Positions 52,667 through 64,000 of a stretch of DNA of 64,000 nucleotides are shown here, in pieces. Source of the DNA: Typhlomys cinereus (Eukaryota; Chordata; Mammalia; Rodentia; Platacanthomyidae). The stretch's first letter is position 1, and every line of letters starts with the position of its first letter. The DNA is taken from contig JALPQD010000833.1 in NCBI GenBank assembly GCA_023101885.1, forward strand, positions 365,255-429,254, in the 5' to 3' direction. The notes below the pieces were generated by a model. It saw only the letters and a list, made by a program, of their open reading frames with translations. It had not been told where the DNA came from and ran no database searches. The position numbers and the translations under genes are program-made.

Positions 52667-53130
52667 CTTCCCCTGAGAACCCACACATATGATTAATGAA
52701 AAGAAAATGTTTCTTTTGTTCTCATGATGCATGCAGTATTTATACTCTTTCTGTTTCTATTCTAACAATGCTATTTTGAATGCCTACAGCTTTTGGAATT
52801 TCCTCCTTTTATGTAACATGGTAAAACTGAACAGAGCCAAACCTAATACATACACTTTGATATACAATCCTCTTCTTATCAAGCCCATGTTAGCATGTTT
52901 TTCTCAAGTTAGTACAGTGTATGAAGATCAAAATAATTATCCTTTCAAAAATGTCTTTGTGTATGCAATATTTAAATTTTGCATACCAGAAGCAACATAT
53001 TCTTAGATTTGGAATTAGTTCCTAGTTCTCTAAAAGTGCCCATTCTGTTAGTGCTAGAAATTCTTTTTGGTTCGTGTGCACTACCCACCCATGCATATTC
53101 AAAGATTTTTCTGTTTATAGATATGTATGG

Positions 53131-53783
53131 TATAACAGTTACTCTTAACTGTTGCCGTGAGAGAGGGAGATTTATTCAATGTTTGGTTCTAGAGGGAAGA
53201 AACAGTCTTTCATGGCAGAGGTGACATGGCTGGTGACTGAAGCTGGAGGCAGGCTAAGTCACTGCAAACATCCAGTAGGCTAGTGGGTGATGGCTGAAGG
53301 CTGGAGGATTCCTGGAGAGCTCTCTTCTTCCCAGTCTTTTTTAAAAAATTTTTTTTATTTATTATTTATTCAATTGTGCGTGTGTATGTTTGTGTGTGCA
53401 TGTGTATGTATGTGTGTGTGTGTGTGTGTGTGTGTAGAACCACGGACGAATTCGGGAACCACCATGGACGCCTCCACCTCCTTGTTTATTCGGCCCCGGG
53501 ATTCACAGGCTCCGCCCTACCAGAACCGGAAACGCAGGCCGCCCGGCTTCCTCCTGGCATCTATACGTGGGGTCCAGGATCCGAACTTCCCAGTCTTGTG
53601 TTCTGTGGTTCCTTTTATCTGGTCCCCTACTGGGAGGTTCATATCAGATCTAGGAAAGTTCCAATCGGACCTAGGGCTGGTCTTTGTATTGTAAATGGAT
53701 TGACCCAGATAATCTCTTCTGGTGGTCTCAGCTGATCTTAGTTAATGCCAGGTGTGTTCAAGTTGACACCCAAGATTATCACA
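53131..53783 (-). mobile_element. solo LTR, ERVL/MaLR-like, split by a SINE
   Basis: The complement begins TGTGATAATCTTGGGTGTCA and continues like the LTR at 46460 (GGCATTAACTAAGATCAGCT, GAGACCACCAGAAG). Five-base duplications TATGG lie at 53126-53130 and 53784-53788. A DIP-like SINE occupies 53339-53585. The distal end has decayed (TA instead of TG on the + strand). Confidence 0.8.
53339..53585 (-). repeat. DIP-like SINE, 5'-truncated, inside an LTR
   Basis: Antisense copy ends at CTATACGTGGGGTCCAGGAT, so the tRNA-like head is missing. Perfect duplication CTTCCCAGTCTT at 53327-53338 and 53586-53597 shows it inserted already truncated. Confidence 0.93.
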
Positions 53784-54079
53784 TATGGTAAACTTTCTTT
53801 TTTTTTCACTTAAAGGAAGAACTATATGCTTGCTTTTGTCACATCCAAATCTCCAGAATCATGGATGCTGTGTATTGAAGCCATTATTAAATGAAAGAAC
53901 AAGCATGTAAACACAAGCACTGTGATAACACCAACAGCTAATACAACTGAGATGGGTACTGACGAAAGGACGGAAATCGTATGTAGCCAAGATGTGCTGG
54001 ACAAGGGATGAATCATGATAGGACATAAGATTTTAACATACTATTAATAACAGTTTGCAATTTGAAATTCATGATTCTG

Positions 54080-54298
54080 GGATCAGTGATATGGCTCAGA
54101 AAGTAAAGGTGCCTGTGTGCAAACCTGGAGACCTGAGTTTAATCCCTGGAGCCCACATGGAAGTAGACAATCAACTTCTGAAAGTTGATCTCTGACCTCC
54201 ACCTATGTACCTTGGCATATTCATTATTCATATTCTCTCTCTCTTTCTGTCTGTCTCTTTCGCTCCCTCTCAAATAAATAGACAAAATATTTTAAAAA
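54080..54298 (+). repeat. B2/B3-like SINE
   Basis: GATATGGCTCAGAAAGTAAA, ACCTGGAGACCTGAGTTTAA, CTGACCTCCACCTATGTACC, (TCTC)n and CTCAAATAAATAGAC tail. Confidence 0.75.
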
Positions 54299-54307
54299 CT
54301 ATAAAGA

Positions 54308-54542
54308 GGGTTGGAGAGATGGCTCAGGGGTTAAGCCTCTTCCTCTCATGCAGAAAGTCCTAAATTCGAATCCCAGGTCCCACACAAAACAAACAAACAA
54401 ACAAACAAAAAAAGCACCAGGCGGAAAAGATGGCGGCCTGCACATCCTGCCCTGGAGGATGAGCCTGGGAAATCCCAGAGGAAAGCAAAAATGAAATAGA
54501 AGCAATCCAGGATGATTCCCAAAGTCACCCTTGTTCTTCCAC

Positions 54543-54594
<52 letters not shown>

Positions 54595-54605
54595 AAATAA
54601 AATAA
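54308..54605 (+). repeat. DIP-like SINE, older subfamily
   Basis: GGTTGGAGAGATGGCTCAGG head, an (AAAC)n expansion near 54385, GATGATTCCCAAAGTCACCC body and a 46-base uninterrupted (CA)n at about 54547-54592. Confidence 0.9.
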
Positions 54606-54668
54606 AATAAAAATGTAGCTTAAAAACAACAAAGATAATGATAAAAAGCAGAATAAAAGTCACGTCTA

Positions 54669-54980
54669 GGGGCTGGAGGGGTGGCTCAGGGGTTAAGCTT
54701 CTGCCTTGCAGGCGGAAGGTCTTGAGTTCGGATCCTAGACCCCATGTATAGACGTGCGGGGTGGAAGCGGGGTAGCCTGCGTTTCTGGTCCTGGTAGGGC
54801 GGAGCCTGTGAATCCCGGGGCAGAGTAAACAAGGAGGAGGTAGAGGCGGTCCATGGTGGTTCCCGAATTCGTCCGTGGTTCTACACACACACATATATAT
54901 ACATACACACATACATATACACATGCGCACACATGCATACATGCACAATTGAATAAATAATAAATAATAAAAAATTGAAA
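54669..54980 (+). repeat. DIP-like SINE, younger subfamily
   Basis: Full-length sense copy: GGGGCTGGAGGGGTGGCTCA head, CTGGTAGGGCGGAGCCTGTG body, CAATTGAATAAATAATAAAT tail. Duplication AAAAGTCACGTCTA at 54655-54668 and 54981-54994. Confidence 0.95.
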
Positions 54981-55209
54981 AAAAGTCACGTCTAAAAATC
55001 ATGTATCATTAATTCATTGAATCTTCTACTTAATTTTGGACGATGTTTGATAACAGGTAACTGAAATTGTGGAGAGCAAAACCACAGATTAGAGATGGGG
55101 ATTACTGTAAAGAAATGAGAGTACTACCTCACTCTGGTGCCTTTTATGGCTCCTTTTTGAGTTCTGAAGTAATCTTATTGCAAGAACTACTTTCATGGTT
55201 TCCTTTCTT

Positions 55210-55513
55210 TTTTTAAAATTTTTTATTATTATTATTTATTCAACTGTGCACATGTGCGTGTGTATGTGTGCGCACGTGTGTGTGTCTGTGCGTGTGTGTG
55301 TGTGTGTATGTGTAGAACCACGGACGAATTCGCGAACCACCATGGACGCCTCCACCTCCTTCTGCCCTGGGATTCACAGGCTCCGCCCTACTAGGACCAG
55401 AAGTACAGGCTGCCCTGCTTCCACCTGGCGTCTATACGTGGGATCTGGGATCCGAACTCAGGACCTTCTGCCTGCAAGGCGGAGGCTTAACCGCTGAGGC
55501 ACCTCTCCAGTCT
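55210..55513 (-). repeat. DIP-like SINE, younger subfamily
   Basis: Full-length antisense copy. A 16-base perfect duplication CATGGTTTCCTTTCTT is at 55194-55209 and 55514-55529. Confidence 0.95.
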
Positions 55514-56494
55514 CATGGTTTCCTTTCTTGCATGAAAATTCTTCTCAACTTATACATAACTTCCAATGGTGTGGGTCAACTAATCCGTTACTAGTTTTTG
55601 TGTGGACTCTTCCAATATTTTCTAACACTTTTGAAGAAGCAGCATATACATCTCTCGTAATATAATGCTTTTCTCTATTGTCACCCACAATGTGTCTCAA
55701 AAATCAAATGACGTATTTCTTGTCCCACATTTAAAAAATTTGAATTGACAGCAGACCAATATTTTAACATGTATTTGATGGCCAATAGCAAGGATAGCCA
55801 CTTTGAAGGCACACATCTTGAGGAGGGTATTTCTTCTATTTCACTAAAGTGAAAATATTGCAGGTACTTGTGCAGATAAGGAGAGCAGAAAGTGTCAACA
55901 AGCTCTGATGATGGGAACTTTAGTATGTTAGGAACAATATACCTCTCTCATTAGCAGAAACGTGTATAAGTGGGCAATATATGTAGCTGGTTAGCACCTT
56001 TTCATTTATTTTGGTACAAAATCTATAGACTAAATAGAATACATCACAATTTATATTTGATACTACTGGAATATTAGCATAAAAGAGCCAAATCTAATTG
56101 ATAATTAGAAAAAATAGCGATAATATTTTGCTTTGTTTTCTAGTTTTAGTAATGTCTTTATAGAATTCAAGTAAACCTGAAGCTCCATATGTTTCAAGTA
56201 CATGTTCCTGAGAACTAGAAAGAATGTTCTGTTGCCATGATTTGATGTATCGCTTTATAAATTTGTAGGAAGCATGATTATTAGTAGGATCGGGCAGAGA
56301 CCACTCTACATTCAAGAGCCCAATACATTTCTATCAAAATTTCCTTTTTCTTTGCTCACAGAATATTTCATAGATCTTCTGAATTAGGAAATGTAACAGT
56401 TTCATGGAGCAACGGAGGGAACTGTAATGTGAATTTCTTTTTCAATCTCTAATATGATTCAATAACTGGTCTTTATTTTTTTCTTCTTTTTGTT

Positions 56495-56605
56495 TGTTTA
56501 AGGTAGGGTCCTGCTTTGTAATTCAGGCTGGACTTTAACTTGTGATTCTCATATTCCAGCCACTTAAGTATTGGGCATGCACCAACATATCCATCTCTAG
56601 TCATC
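56495..56605 (-). repeat. B1-like SINE fragment
   Basis: TAGGGTCCTGCTTTGTAATT, CAGGCTGGACTTTAACTTGT, GTATTGGGCATGCACCAACA. Confidence 0.6.
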
Positions 56606-56676
56606 AGCTGAGGTTTCATTTGAATATTGGGGTGAAACTGGGAGAAGAACAAACTTGATTGTGAGATCCAGTCTCC

Positions 56677-56679
<3 letters not shown>

Positions 56680-56710
<31 letters not shown>
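56680..56710. repeat. (TG)n microsatellite
   Basis: About 15 TG units. Confidence 0.9.
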
Positions 56711-56817
56711 CTGACCATGTAAGTAGCTCTCCTCTCAGAATTTTCAGAGCAATCTGAAGCATATGCTCTCTTGATGTTGTAGCCTAGAAGCCAATGAAGT
56801 CTCATCCAAGCGTTTAA

Positions 56818-56910
56818 TGCTTATGAAGCAGCCTAGGCTTACCTAGGCAATCTTCCAGCCTCAGCCTCCCAAACACTGGGGTTGCAGGTGGGAGCCACCA
56901 TGCCTGGTTT
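56818..56910 (-). repeat. B1-like SINE fragment
   Basis: CTCAGCCTCCCAAACACTGG and TGGGAGCCACCATGCCTGGT, antisense 7SL-derived blocks. Confidence 0.7.
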
Positions 56911-57404
56911 ACTTCTGCATGAAATGGTATTTTACACTCCAGATACAATCTGTGCTTCACTAGAGTATTACTCATTATATTGACCTCAGGCCTATTCATA
57001 TCTACTGCACATATGGTAAGAGTTTTAACAGTAGTTGTTAGAGATGTTAAGATCTATCATCTATCATCCACGCAGCAGATCATGCTTTCTTGAGAATGAC
57101 ACCCTGAAGATCTTTTAATGAGCCAAACACGGATTATTCTGAAGAATTTCCAGGAGGGAAAACTGATTTCCTCTTCATATAATCTTTGTGAATTGCAGTT
57201 ATCTTGGTGAGGATAATATAACTGAAATGAAAATTGTCTCTGCTACTAGCAGAAGTCATACATGACATTATTCTGCCCTGGAAGTCCAACAAGCTAGTCT
57301 AAATCCATGATATATGATAGTAATAATAACAGTGAATTCAGTTACTGGAATTGTTCGTTCTGGTCGACACTCATGTAACTCGAGTTCCTGCTGGATAGTG
57401 CCAT

Positions 57405-57795
57405 AGTTTGAATGTGAGTTGTCCCCCACATGCTTTATGTTTACATCTTTAGCTGTTGCTAACATTTGAGATAGTTGTGACAACTTTAGGAAATACAGTC
57501 TTGCTAAAGGGAGGCATGCCCATATGGAGTGAGCCACGGGGGGTACCACGAAGGGGAGGGTGTTGAGATTTGGTCGCCCAGTCCTGCTTCCCCAGTTTGC
57601 CTAGATAGATGATGGCTATGGTGACCTGAACCAGCCTTCCTCCTTCTGCCTTCAAAACATGCCTTGTTCTATGAGATTTCTGCCATAATGGAGTATATCT
57701 CCCCCCCGGAACTGTAAACTAAATAAATTATCCTTTATCTTTTTAAGTTGTATATAGTGTTATCTCACAGTAGCAGAAAGAATAACTAGAACAGA
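57405..57795 (+). mobile_element. LTR-like repeat (MaLR-type layout)
   Basis: CATAGTTTGAATGTGAGTTG, GGAACTGTAAACTAAATAAA and CAGTAGCAGAAAGAATAACT have the order of MaLR LTRs, with a TTAAGTTG-type end and AATAAA. Family assignment is from memory of the layout. Confidence 0.5.
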
Positions 57796-59495
57796 GAGCC
57801 AAGTGAAAATTCGTACTACTGCAAATACTTGTTGTTATACCTATGGAAATATTTTAGGACAAGTAGAACAGTTTGTGACTATTCAGAATGAAAAACAAAC
57901 AAACAAGAATTGACTCACTATAGAGGAGACCCAGATGGAGTCTGGGACATAATTTAGTTACCCAAGTATCATAGTCTAAGCTTTGAGATCTGTTACAAGC
58001 CACCAATAATCGTTTTGTTTCTGATAGCACCTGTATTGCACTTTGGGGATATATCTTATTTTAAATGCTGCTGCAAGTCACTGTGATGTCAGAAAACACA
58101 ATAAATCATTCCACAACAAAGGCAAAAAAAAGTCTGGTTCAAATGCAGACTGAATATTTGACCCTCTGTTGATTTTGATCAACAAAATCTTTGCAGTGAT
58201 GAAAATCTGATTAATAATTGTAAAAGTCTATGGTCTGACTTCATCTGACTTTGACTAAAAAAGGGAACTGCCCCAACAAACATCATTTAGGAGATGATCT
58301 AATTACGGCTCGTTCTCTGCATCGTTAGAAGTTTGTTCTGTACACAGAAGAGGTCAATATTAGATCAAAGAACACCAGTAACAAAGCTTGATGAGACAAA
58401 ACATCATAAAATCTCTTTTTAACTTTGTCTAAACGCAGGTTAGAAACAAGGACAACATGACCCCCAAATACTAAATACCTCTCTTGTTCACGTAACTATG
58501 AGTAACTATTATTTTCCCAATTACAGTTTACCTTTGAAAAATCTGTCTTCCATGTTTATGAGATATATTGTGAAACCAAATCATAGACTTGTTCCACTTC
58601 CTGCTGGCACCAAATATCTACAGTGAATCCTTTCTCCACAGTCTTTCTAACACCCTTTGAAGTATGCCATAATTCCCCATGGTGCATGATCTGTCATGCT
58701 ACAAAGTAAGAATAAATCCAACTGTTTCAATACCGGTGGTGTTTCTGGTTTTCAATAACTCAAAGGAAGTAGCATTTGTTATCTGTGTATCCTATTTAGT
58801 AAAGCATCTCTTTAGCTCAGGGTGGAACTGAGTTGTGTGTCTTACACAGTTTAAGGTCAACGTGATACACATCTTATATTTTGGAAAAGAAGTTTTCCAG
58901 AAGATTTGCAAGTATCAGTATTAGTATCCCTGTGTTTGGATCTGAATCTCTCTCTCTCTCTCTCTGTCTCTCTCTGTCTCTGCTTTTGTGTGTGTATGGG
59001 TGCACGTGTGTGTAGATGTGAGTTCACATGTCTGTACAGGCCAGAGAACAGAAATGGGTGTTATTTCTCAGGCACTATCTTTTTCTTTTCGAGATGGTGT
59101 CTTACTGGTCTGGAACTCACCAAGCAGGATAGGCTGGGTGTCCAGCAAACTCCAGGAATCCTGCTGTGGCTTTTAGTAGCATTTACAACTAGATAGGATC
59201 CATCACCAATGTGTAACGCAGGTTATTGTCTGAAACAAAATGATTATTGGTTCTTGAAACAGATCTCAGTGCTGCTTGCTTAGATTATGAAACTCAAGCA
59301 ATTTGTTAAATTTTGTTCCGGCATCGGGACATCTGCCTGTCTTTGCCTCCCAGCTCTAGGATCACAAACATGCACCACATCTGACATTTTTTTTTTACAG
59401 GAATTCTGGCAATCAAACTCAGATCCTTGTACTTCCCAGGTTAACACTTAACCAACTAAGCTTTCTGGTCAGCACCCTGTTCTCAGTTTTCTTAT
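57796..59495. other. intergenic stretch
   Basis: Unique AT-rich DNA with a (TC)n run at 58950-58980 and a degraded SINE to about 59460. No exon recognised. Confidence 0.35.
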
Positions 59496-59497
59496 GC

Positions 59498-61060
59498 TTT
59501 TTTTTTTTTTTTATTCTTTTAGTGAACACAGTGAATTTACGATATTTTTCCCATCTTAATTCCCAATCCCAAACCAAAATGATTCGGTTTCACAATATAT
59601 CTTCCAATTACAATCCTTTTTCTTTCCTGAGTCCCTTTCACCTTTATGTCTTTTTTCATGTGTGGCCCACTGAGTTTCCTCTGCTCTGGCCTTGATAACA
59701 TGTGGGGGAGCCCCTGCTGGAGCACGAATCACACACCAGTGGTTACTTTCTTGAGGAAAGCATCTTCCACCTCCTCTCTATCAACATTGGTCCTCATGAA
59801 TCTCAGGGAGCACAGGGCCTCTCAAGATTTTTCATCTTTTTGTGTGACATGTTGAAAGAACAATTCCTGTGCAGGCCTTGTGGAAATATACTTAGTTGCA
59901 GGGAATTCATGAATACAACAGTCCTGTCATGTTTAGAAGATCAAGCCTGGCTATGCTCATGCCTGACTTCAGGCTCTTACAATCTTACTGTTCCCTCTTC
60001 CTCGATGTTCCCCGTACTCAATTTTTTTAATGATGTCTCTCATGGATCAAAAACTTTATTTAGAAGAATACTCTAATTTGCCATTTTTAAAAATAGGTCA
60101 TGTATTCGGTGGCATATTTAAGGATAATTTGTTTAATTGAAAGTTTTAAGGATCTTCTGATGTTCCATAAAAATATATATAGCTTTAACTCTCATATTTA
60201 AATTTATTCTTGTAGATAGGGTGAAGTAAAAAGCTAAGTTCAATTTGTTTCATGTGGATAGCAAACTGTCCCAATTATTGACAAAGATAATTTCCCCTTG
60301 AATTACTTTGCTTGTCTTTGTTGACAATTAGTCATAACTTTTAGAGTTTGCTTCTTGATTTTCTGTTTTGCATTGATCATTCATGATCTTTTGTACCATA
60401 AATTTTCATAATCAGGTTGCAGTTTTTTATTTAAAAATAATTCTAAGATATTACAGAGATTGCATTGAATCTTTGATCCATGTGTTATTTGAATTGTGCC
60501 ATTTACTCTATAAATATTTGAGGACTTTTCCAGTAATCTTTCTGTTAGTAATTCATAGTTTAATTTTAATATGGTCTGAGAACATGCCTTGTGCCATTTC
60601 TAAACTTTTACATTTTGGTGTATATGAATCTGTCCTATCATAATGAATATTCCTTGTGAGCTCAAAAAAAGTTTCTGTTTTGCCATCTTTAGATATAGGT
60701 ATGAGTTATGATGAATTGGTTGGCAGTATTCTTCATTTCAACCATGTTCTTCCTTATTTTCTGCCTACTTTATCTATCAATCTTAATAAAAGGTATTCAA
60801 GTCTTCAACTAGAATTTGCTTCTTTCTCCTTGCAAACATGTCAGTTTTTGCCTCATATATTTTGGAACTCTGTTGCTATGTGTGTGCACATTAAGGATTA
60901 AGGATTAGATAATTAACCCCTTCATCATTATGTAAAGAGGCCTCTTTGTCCTGGATCATTTCCCTTATTCTAAAGCCTCCATCACTTGATATTAATGTGA
61001 AATTACTGCCTTCTTTTGCATAATCTCTCTTTGCAAGCCTTTTATTTTTTTCTTTCTCTA
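59498..61060 (-). mobile_element. old antisense L1 with internal deletion
   Basis: A T-run at 59498 (reverse of a poly(A) tail) is followed by 3'-UTR-like sequence. At 60890-61030 the complement reads like the L1 endonuclease region (KKAVISH, then DKEASLHNDEG-like residues, degenerate). The distance between these parts is too short for intact ORF2. Highly diverged, and the boundaries are rough. Confidence 0.55.
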
Positions 61061-61609
61061 GAAATCACATTTTTATTATGACTGGAAAAGATCTGTTATA
61101 AACTAAACAACAGAGAAATGCTAAAAAAAACAAACATGTAAATCTGTCTACCCAATGTCCCATTCAGTTTTATATTGCTGTCATATTTTCTGAGTCTCAT
61201 GGCTTCTTTCCTAACTGAGGAAGATGCCATATAAGATATCTTTTGAAGGCTTCCAAGATGCTTTTGCCACACAATAACTTTAAGTGGTTGTTTGAGCTCA
61301 ACTGAATTTTTTTTTTCAAGTGAATTTTTCTCTGGCGTTCAAAGAACCAACATAAAAAGGAATCATGAAATGCGAGTCAGGGAAACTTCTGGTTGGTAGG
61401 ACATGATGGAAGATTTATCTCTTTATTTTTCCTTTGGGTCTTCATTTAAACTGGGTTTCTTGTAAATAATATGTAGTTGAGTTTTTTTTTCTGTAAAACA
61501 AAGAAAGTAGATTTATTAAGGAAAAGTGAGAAAAACTCTTGAGAGTATGAAGGGCTCCAAGAGAGGAATACTTATGCTCTATTTTTATTTTTAATTTATT
61601 TTAAGAAAA

Positions 61610-61627
61610 AGAAAGATAGAGAAGGAG

Positions 61628-61678
<51 letters not shown>

Positions 61679-61822
61679 TGTGGTACATACAGAAGACTAC
61701 TTTCTGAAGTCAGTTCTCTCCTTCCAACCACAGGAACCATGTGACCTCCAGGGATCGAACTTGGGTCACCAGGTTTGTCTACAAGTTAGTTTACCTATGA
61801 GCCAGCTTACTAGCTACTGAAG
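61610..61822 (-). repeat. B3-like SINE with (GA)n tract
   Basis: (AG)n at 61632-61674, then GAAGTCAGTTCTCTCCTTCC, AGGGATCGAACTTGGGTCAC and CTATGAGCCAGCTTAC, antisense. Confidence 0.65.
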
Positions 61823-61844
61823 TCTTCTTTTAAAAATCCATTCT

Positions 61845-62112
61845 GGGGCCAGGGAGATGGTTCGGGGGTTAAGTCTCTGCCTTGCAAGCAGAAAGTTCTA
61901 AGTTTGGATCCTGGATTCCATGTAAAAATGCCAGATGGCCTGTACTTCTGGTCTTGGAAGGCGGGGCCTGGGAAACTCTAGAGCAAAGCAAATAGGAGAT
62001 TGAAGCAAAAAAGGGTAATTCTCAGAGTCATACTTGGGTCTACTCAGCATGCACAGTGCTCTCTGATACACACAGTCACATACATACACAGAGACATGCA
62101 AAAATTAAAAAA
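61845..62112 (+). repeat. DIP-like SINE, first of two at one site
   Basis: GGGGCCAGGGAGATGGTTCG head, GAGCAAAGCAAATAGGAGAT body, GATACACACAGTCACATACA tail. The AAAAATCCATTCT duplication lies on both sides (61832 and about 62113). Confidence 0.88.
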
Positions 62113-62125
62113 AAAATCCATTCTG

Positions 62126-62331
62126 GGGGCTCAGGGGTTAAGACTGTCTCATAAGCAAAAGGTCCTGAGTTCGGATCCAAGGTCCCACGTGGAAACAGCT
62201 GAAGCCTACACTTCCAGTCCTGGTGGGCAGAGCCTGGAAAATCCCAGAGGGAAGCAAAAAGGAAGTAGAAACAATCCAGGATGATTCCCGAAGTTACCTT
62301 TGGTCCTCACAGGGACACACAGTACCTTCTG

Positions 62332-62383
<52 letters not shown>

Positions 62384-62404
62384 ATACCCACACACTAAAT
62401 ATTT
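62126..62404 (+). repeat. DIP-like SINE, second at the same site, with long (CA)n
   Basis: Head begins GGGGGCTCAGGGGTTAAGAC, lacking the usual CTGGAGAGAT. It carries (CA)n at 62335-62382. A third copy of the target, AAAAAATCCATTTT, follows at 62405. Confidence 0.88.
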
Positions 62405-62567
62405 AAAAAATCCATTTTGATATCTGTTTTATTGATACATTTAGACCATTTTTGAAGTGTCTATTGATAGGCTCCGATTGATATTTATCACAGTTGTGAA
62501 TATTTTTCTCCTCATTGTCTTTTCCTTGTCTTCCCCTCTTTACCTGTCTTCTTCTTTTGTTCATTTT

Positions 62568-62695
62568 GAGAAGTCTTGCTAGGTAGCCCAGGCTAGCCTG
62601 GAACTCACTATGAAGACCAGACTGGCCTCCAACTGTGTCAATCCTCTTGCCCGAACTTCTTGATTGCTGAGAGTACCACTAAACCTGGCCTTCTT
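62568..62695 (-). repeat. B1-like SINE
   Basis: AGTCTTGCTAGGTAGCCCAG, GCTAGCCTGGAACTCACTAT, GACCAGACTGGCCTCCAACT: clear antisense B1. Confidence 0.8.
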
Positions 62696-62699
62696 TGGT

Positions 62700-63118
62700 T
62701 TTAACTGAGCATTTTATATGGTTCTATTTTCTCTCTTCCCTTAGTATGTCTGTTTCCAACGTATGATGCAGAAATTAAAGAAAGAAAATGATCTACTTAC
62801 ATTAATATAGAAAGAAAAAGATGCTTATACAAAAACTTAACAAAGTAAGTGCAGAATATATACTCTGAAAGCTATGGAATGAAAGGGCATATAAATAATC
62901 TGTGCTCATCAATCAGGAAACTTAATGATGTTTACATGTTAATACTCTTTAGACTCATCTACAGAGTGTATGTCTTTCTTATTAATGACTGGTATTATTT
63001 AGTGGGGCAGCATACTTAGAGTAGATTGAGTACAGTTTACAAATAGTAACTACTGAAAGTTATATGCTTTCATATCTGTAGTCTTCTATATGTGGAGAGT
63101 AATATTCAGTACTTATTG
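62700..63118. other. AT-rich intergenic stretch
   Basis: Nothing recognised. Confidence 0.35.
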
Positions 63119-63133
63119 CTAATATTTGTTTTT

Positions 63134-63199
63134 TTTTAAATTTTTATTATTATTATTATTATTTATTCAACTGTGTGCATATGCGTGCGTATGTGCGCG

Positions 63200-63232
<33 letters not shown>

Positions 63233-63433
63233 AGAACCACGGACGAATTCACGAACCACCAAGGACGCCTCCACCTCCTTCTGCCCTGGGATTCACAGGC
63301 TCCGCCCTACCAGGACCAGAAGCACAGGCCGCCCCCGCTTCCGCCTGGCGTCTATACGTGGGATCTGGGATCCGAACTCAGGACCTTCCGCCTGCAAGGC
63401 GGAGGCTTAACCCCTGAGCCACCTCTCCAGCCC
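63134..63433 (-). repeat. DIP-like SINE, younger subfamily, near-consensus
   Basis: Full-length antisense copy from TTTATTCAACTGTGTGCATA to GAGCCACCTCTCCAGCCC. A 15-base perfect duplication CTAATATTTGTTTTT is at 63119-63133 and 63434-63448. Among the least diverged copies here. Confidence 0.95.
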
Positions 63434-63689
63434 CTAATATTTGTTTTTAATATTACATTTACGTTCTTTCATTTTAGAATGACATCACTTAACAACAACA
63501 TTCTACTTTTGAACTTGTTTGATTAGTTTTTCTTAAAAATTATTTATGTATTTGAGGGGAAAGAGTGAGTGAGTGAGAGAGAATAAATGAGAGAGAATAA
63601 ATGAAAGAGAGAGAGAGAGGAGAGCCTGAGCTCTAGTTAGTTCCCTGCCAGCCACATGAGAGGAAGGCAGAACTGACCGTCCGAAAGCT

Positions 63690-63940
63690 GCCCGCTGGGC
63701 ATGGAGAAGATTGACCCATGGGATTAAGACTCTGCCTGGCAGCAAGCGTCCTGAGTCCCGCTCACCAGGTCCTTTGGGAAATTGCAGCAGCCTGACTTTC
63801 GGCCCTGTGGGCGAAGCCTGGGGAACATCCAGACGCACAAGCAACAAGGCAGGTGGAAGTCCATACCAGAATCGAAATTCTAGTCCCTACTTGGACTCCC
63901 AGGGACACAAGGTCCACACCGCACCACACATCAATAAATG
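63690..63940 (+). repeat. DIP-like SINE, diverged
   Basis: GGATTAAGACTCTGCCTGGC, CCTTTGGGAAATTGCAGCAG, GGGCGAAGCCTGGGGAACAT, CCAGGGACACAAGGTC keep the family order, with an ATCAATAAATG end. Confidence 0.65.
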
Positions 63941-64000
63941 TTTACATATCTAAGTTGTCCTTGACTAGTCCACTTAATGCCATGGGAACCATGTACAGTC

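Larger units (their letters stand above)
55530..57400. other. intergenic stretch
   Basis: Contains antisense B1-like pieces (56495-56605 and 56818-56910) and a (TG)n at 56680-56710. Several 40-60-codon open frames on the - strand were examined and could not be assigned to a gene. Confidence 0.4.

Noticed and set aside
54346..55002. 218-codon open frame with CVCVCV runs
   Set aside because: It is the translation of two adjacent DIP-like SINEs on their antisense strand. The Cys-Val runs are (CA)n tails.
55560..58700. Several exon-like - strand frames, considered as exons of FNDC3C, CYSLTR1 or a cytokine receptor
   Set aside because: No fibronectin-III, seven-helix or receptor signature could be matched. 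The frame near 58600 has an internal stop. AT-rich DNA gives such frames by chance.
59498..61060. 86-108-codon + strand frames considered as genes
   Set aside because: They lie in an antisense, decayed L1 and show no conserved protein features on the + strand.

Overview
This window is ordinary mammalian nuclear DNA. It has short exons with canonical splice sites, long introns, two CpG islands and dense retroposons. Two genes can be identified with confidence: PGK1 on the + strand (exons 2-11, stop at 34596) and TAF9B on the - strand (all seven coding exons, 48767 down to 41468). They converge tail to tail, which is the mammalian X-chromosome arrangement. PGK1 carries rodent-like substitutions. 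The commonest repeat is a tRNA-derived SINE of the rodent B2 superfamily with a (CA)n-rich tail. It resembles the DIP elements described from jerboas and their relatives, so I infer a rodent, probably Dipodoidea. That species guess is inference, not proof.

Layout. 1-1176: 3' coding exon of a C2H2 zinc-finger gene on the - strand, running off the left edge. 1177-12200: SINEs, an LTR and one long degenerate L1 (about 4560-10490, + strand). 12240-12860: a CpG island with a perfect NRF1 palindrome, probably the zinc-finger gene's promoter. 12860-15445: unremarkable. 15446-35005: PGK1 exons 2-11 and 3' UTR, with introns full of SINEs, LTR pieces, a U6 pseudogene and a cluster of antisense L1 3' ends. 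35005-39790: intergenic SINE/L1 debris. 39790-48900: TAF9B, its 3' UTR and its CpG-island promoter. 49000-64000: no convincing gene. This part holds a processed ACP1 pseudogene, several young SINEs with clean target-site duplications, LTRs and an old antisense L1.

The main oddity is that PGK1 exon 1 (the first 65 coding bases) and its CpG-island promoter are not found anywhere in the 15.4 kb upstream of exon 2. The zinc-finger exon and its apparent promoter lie there instead. Either PGK1 intron 1 has been enlarged and hosts a nested antisense zinc-finger gene, or the locus is rearranged or misassembled. Other points of interest are a three-finger repeat period in the zinc-finger array, repeated retroposon insertion into the same target sites, and several repeats split by younger repeats. 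I found no previously undescribed biological system. The rest is retroposon history around two housekeeping genes.
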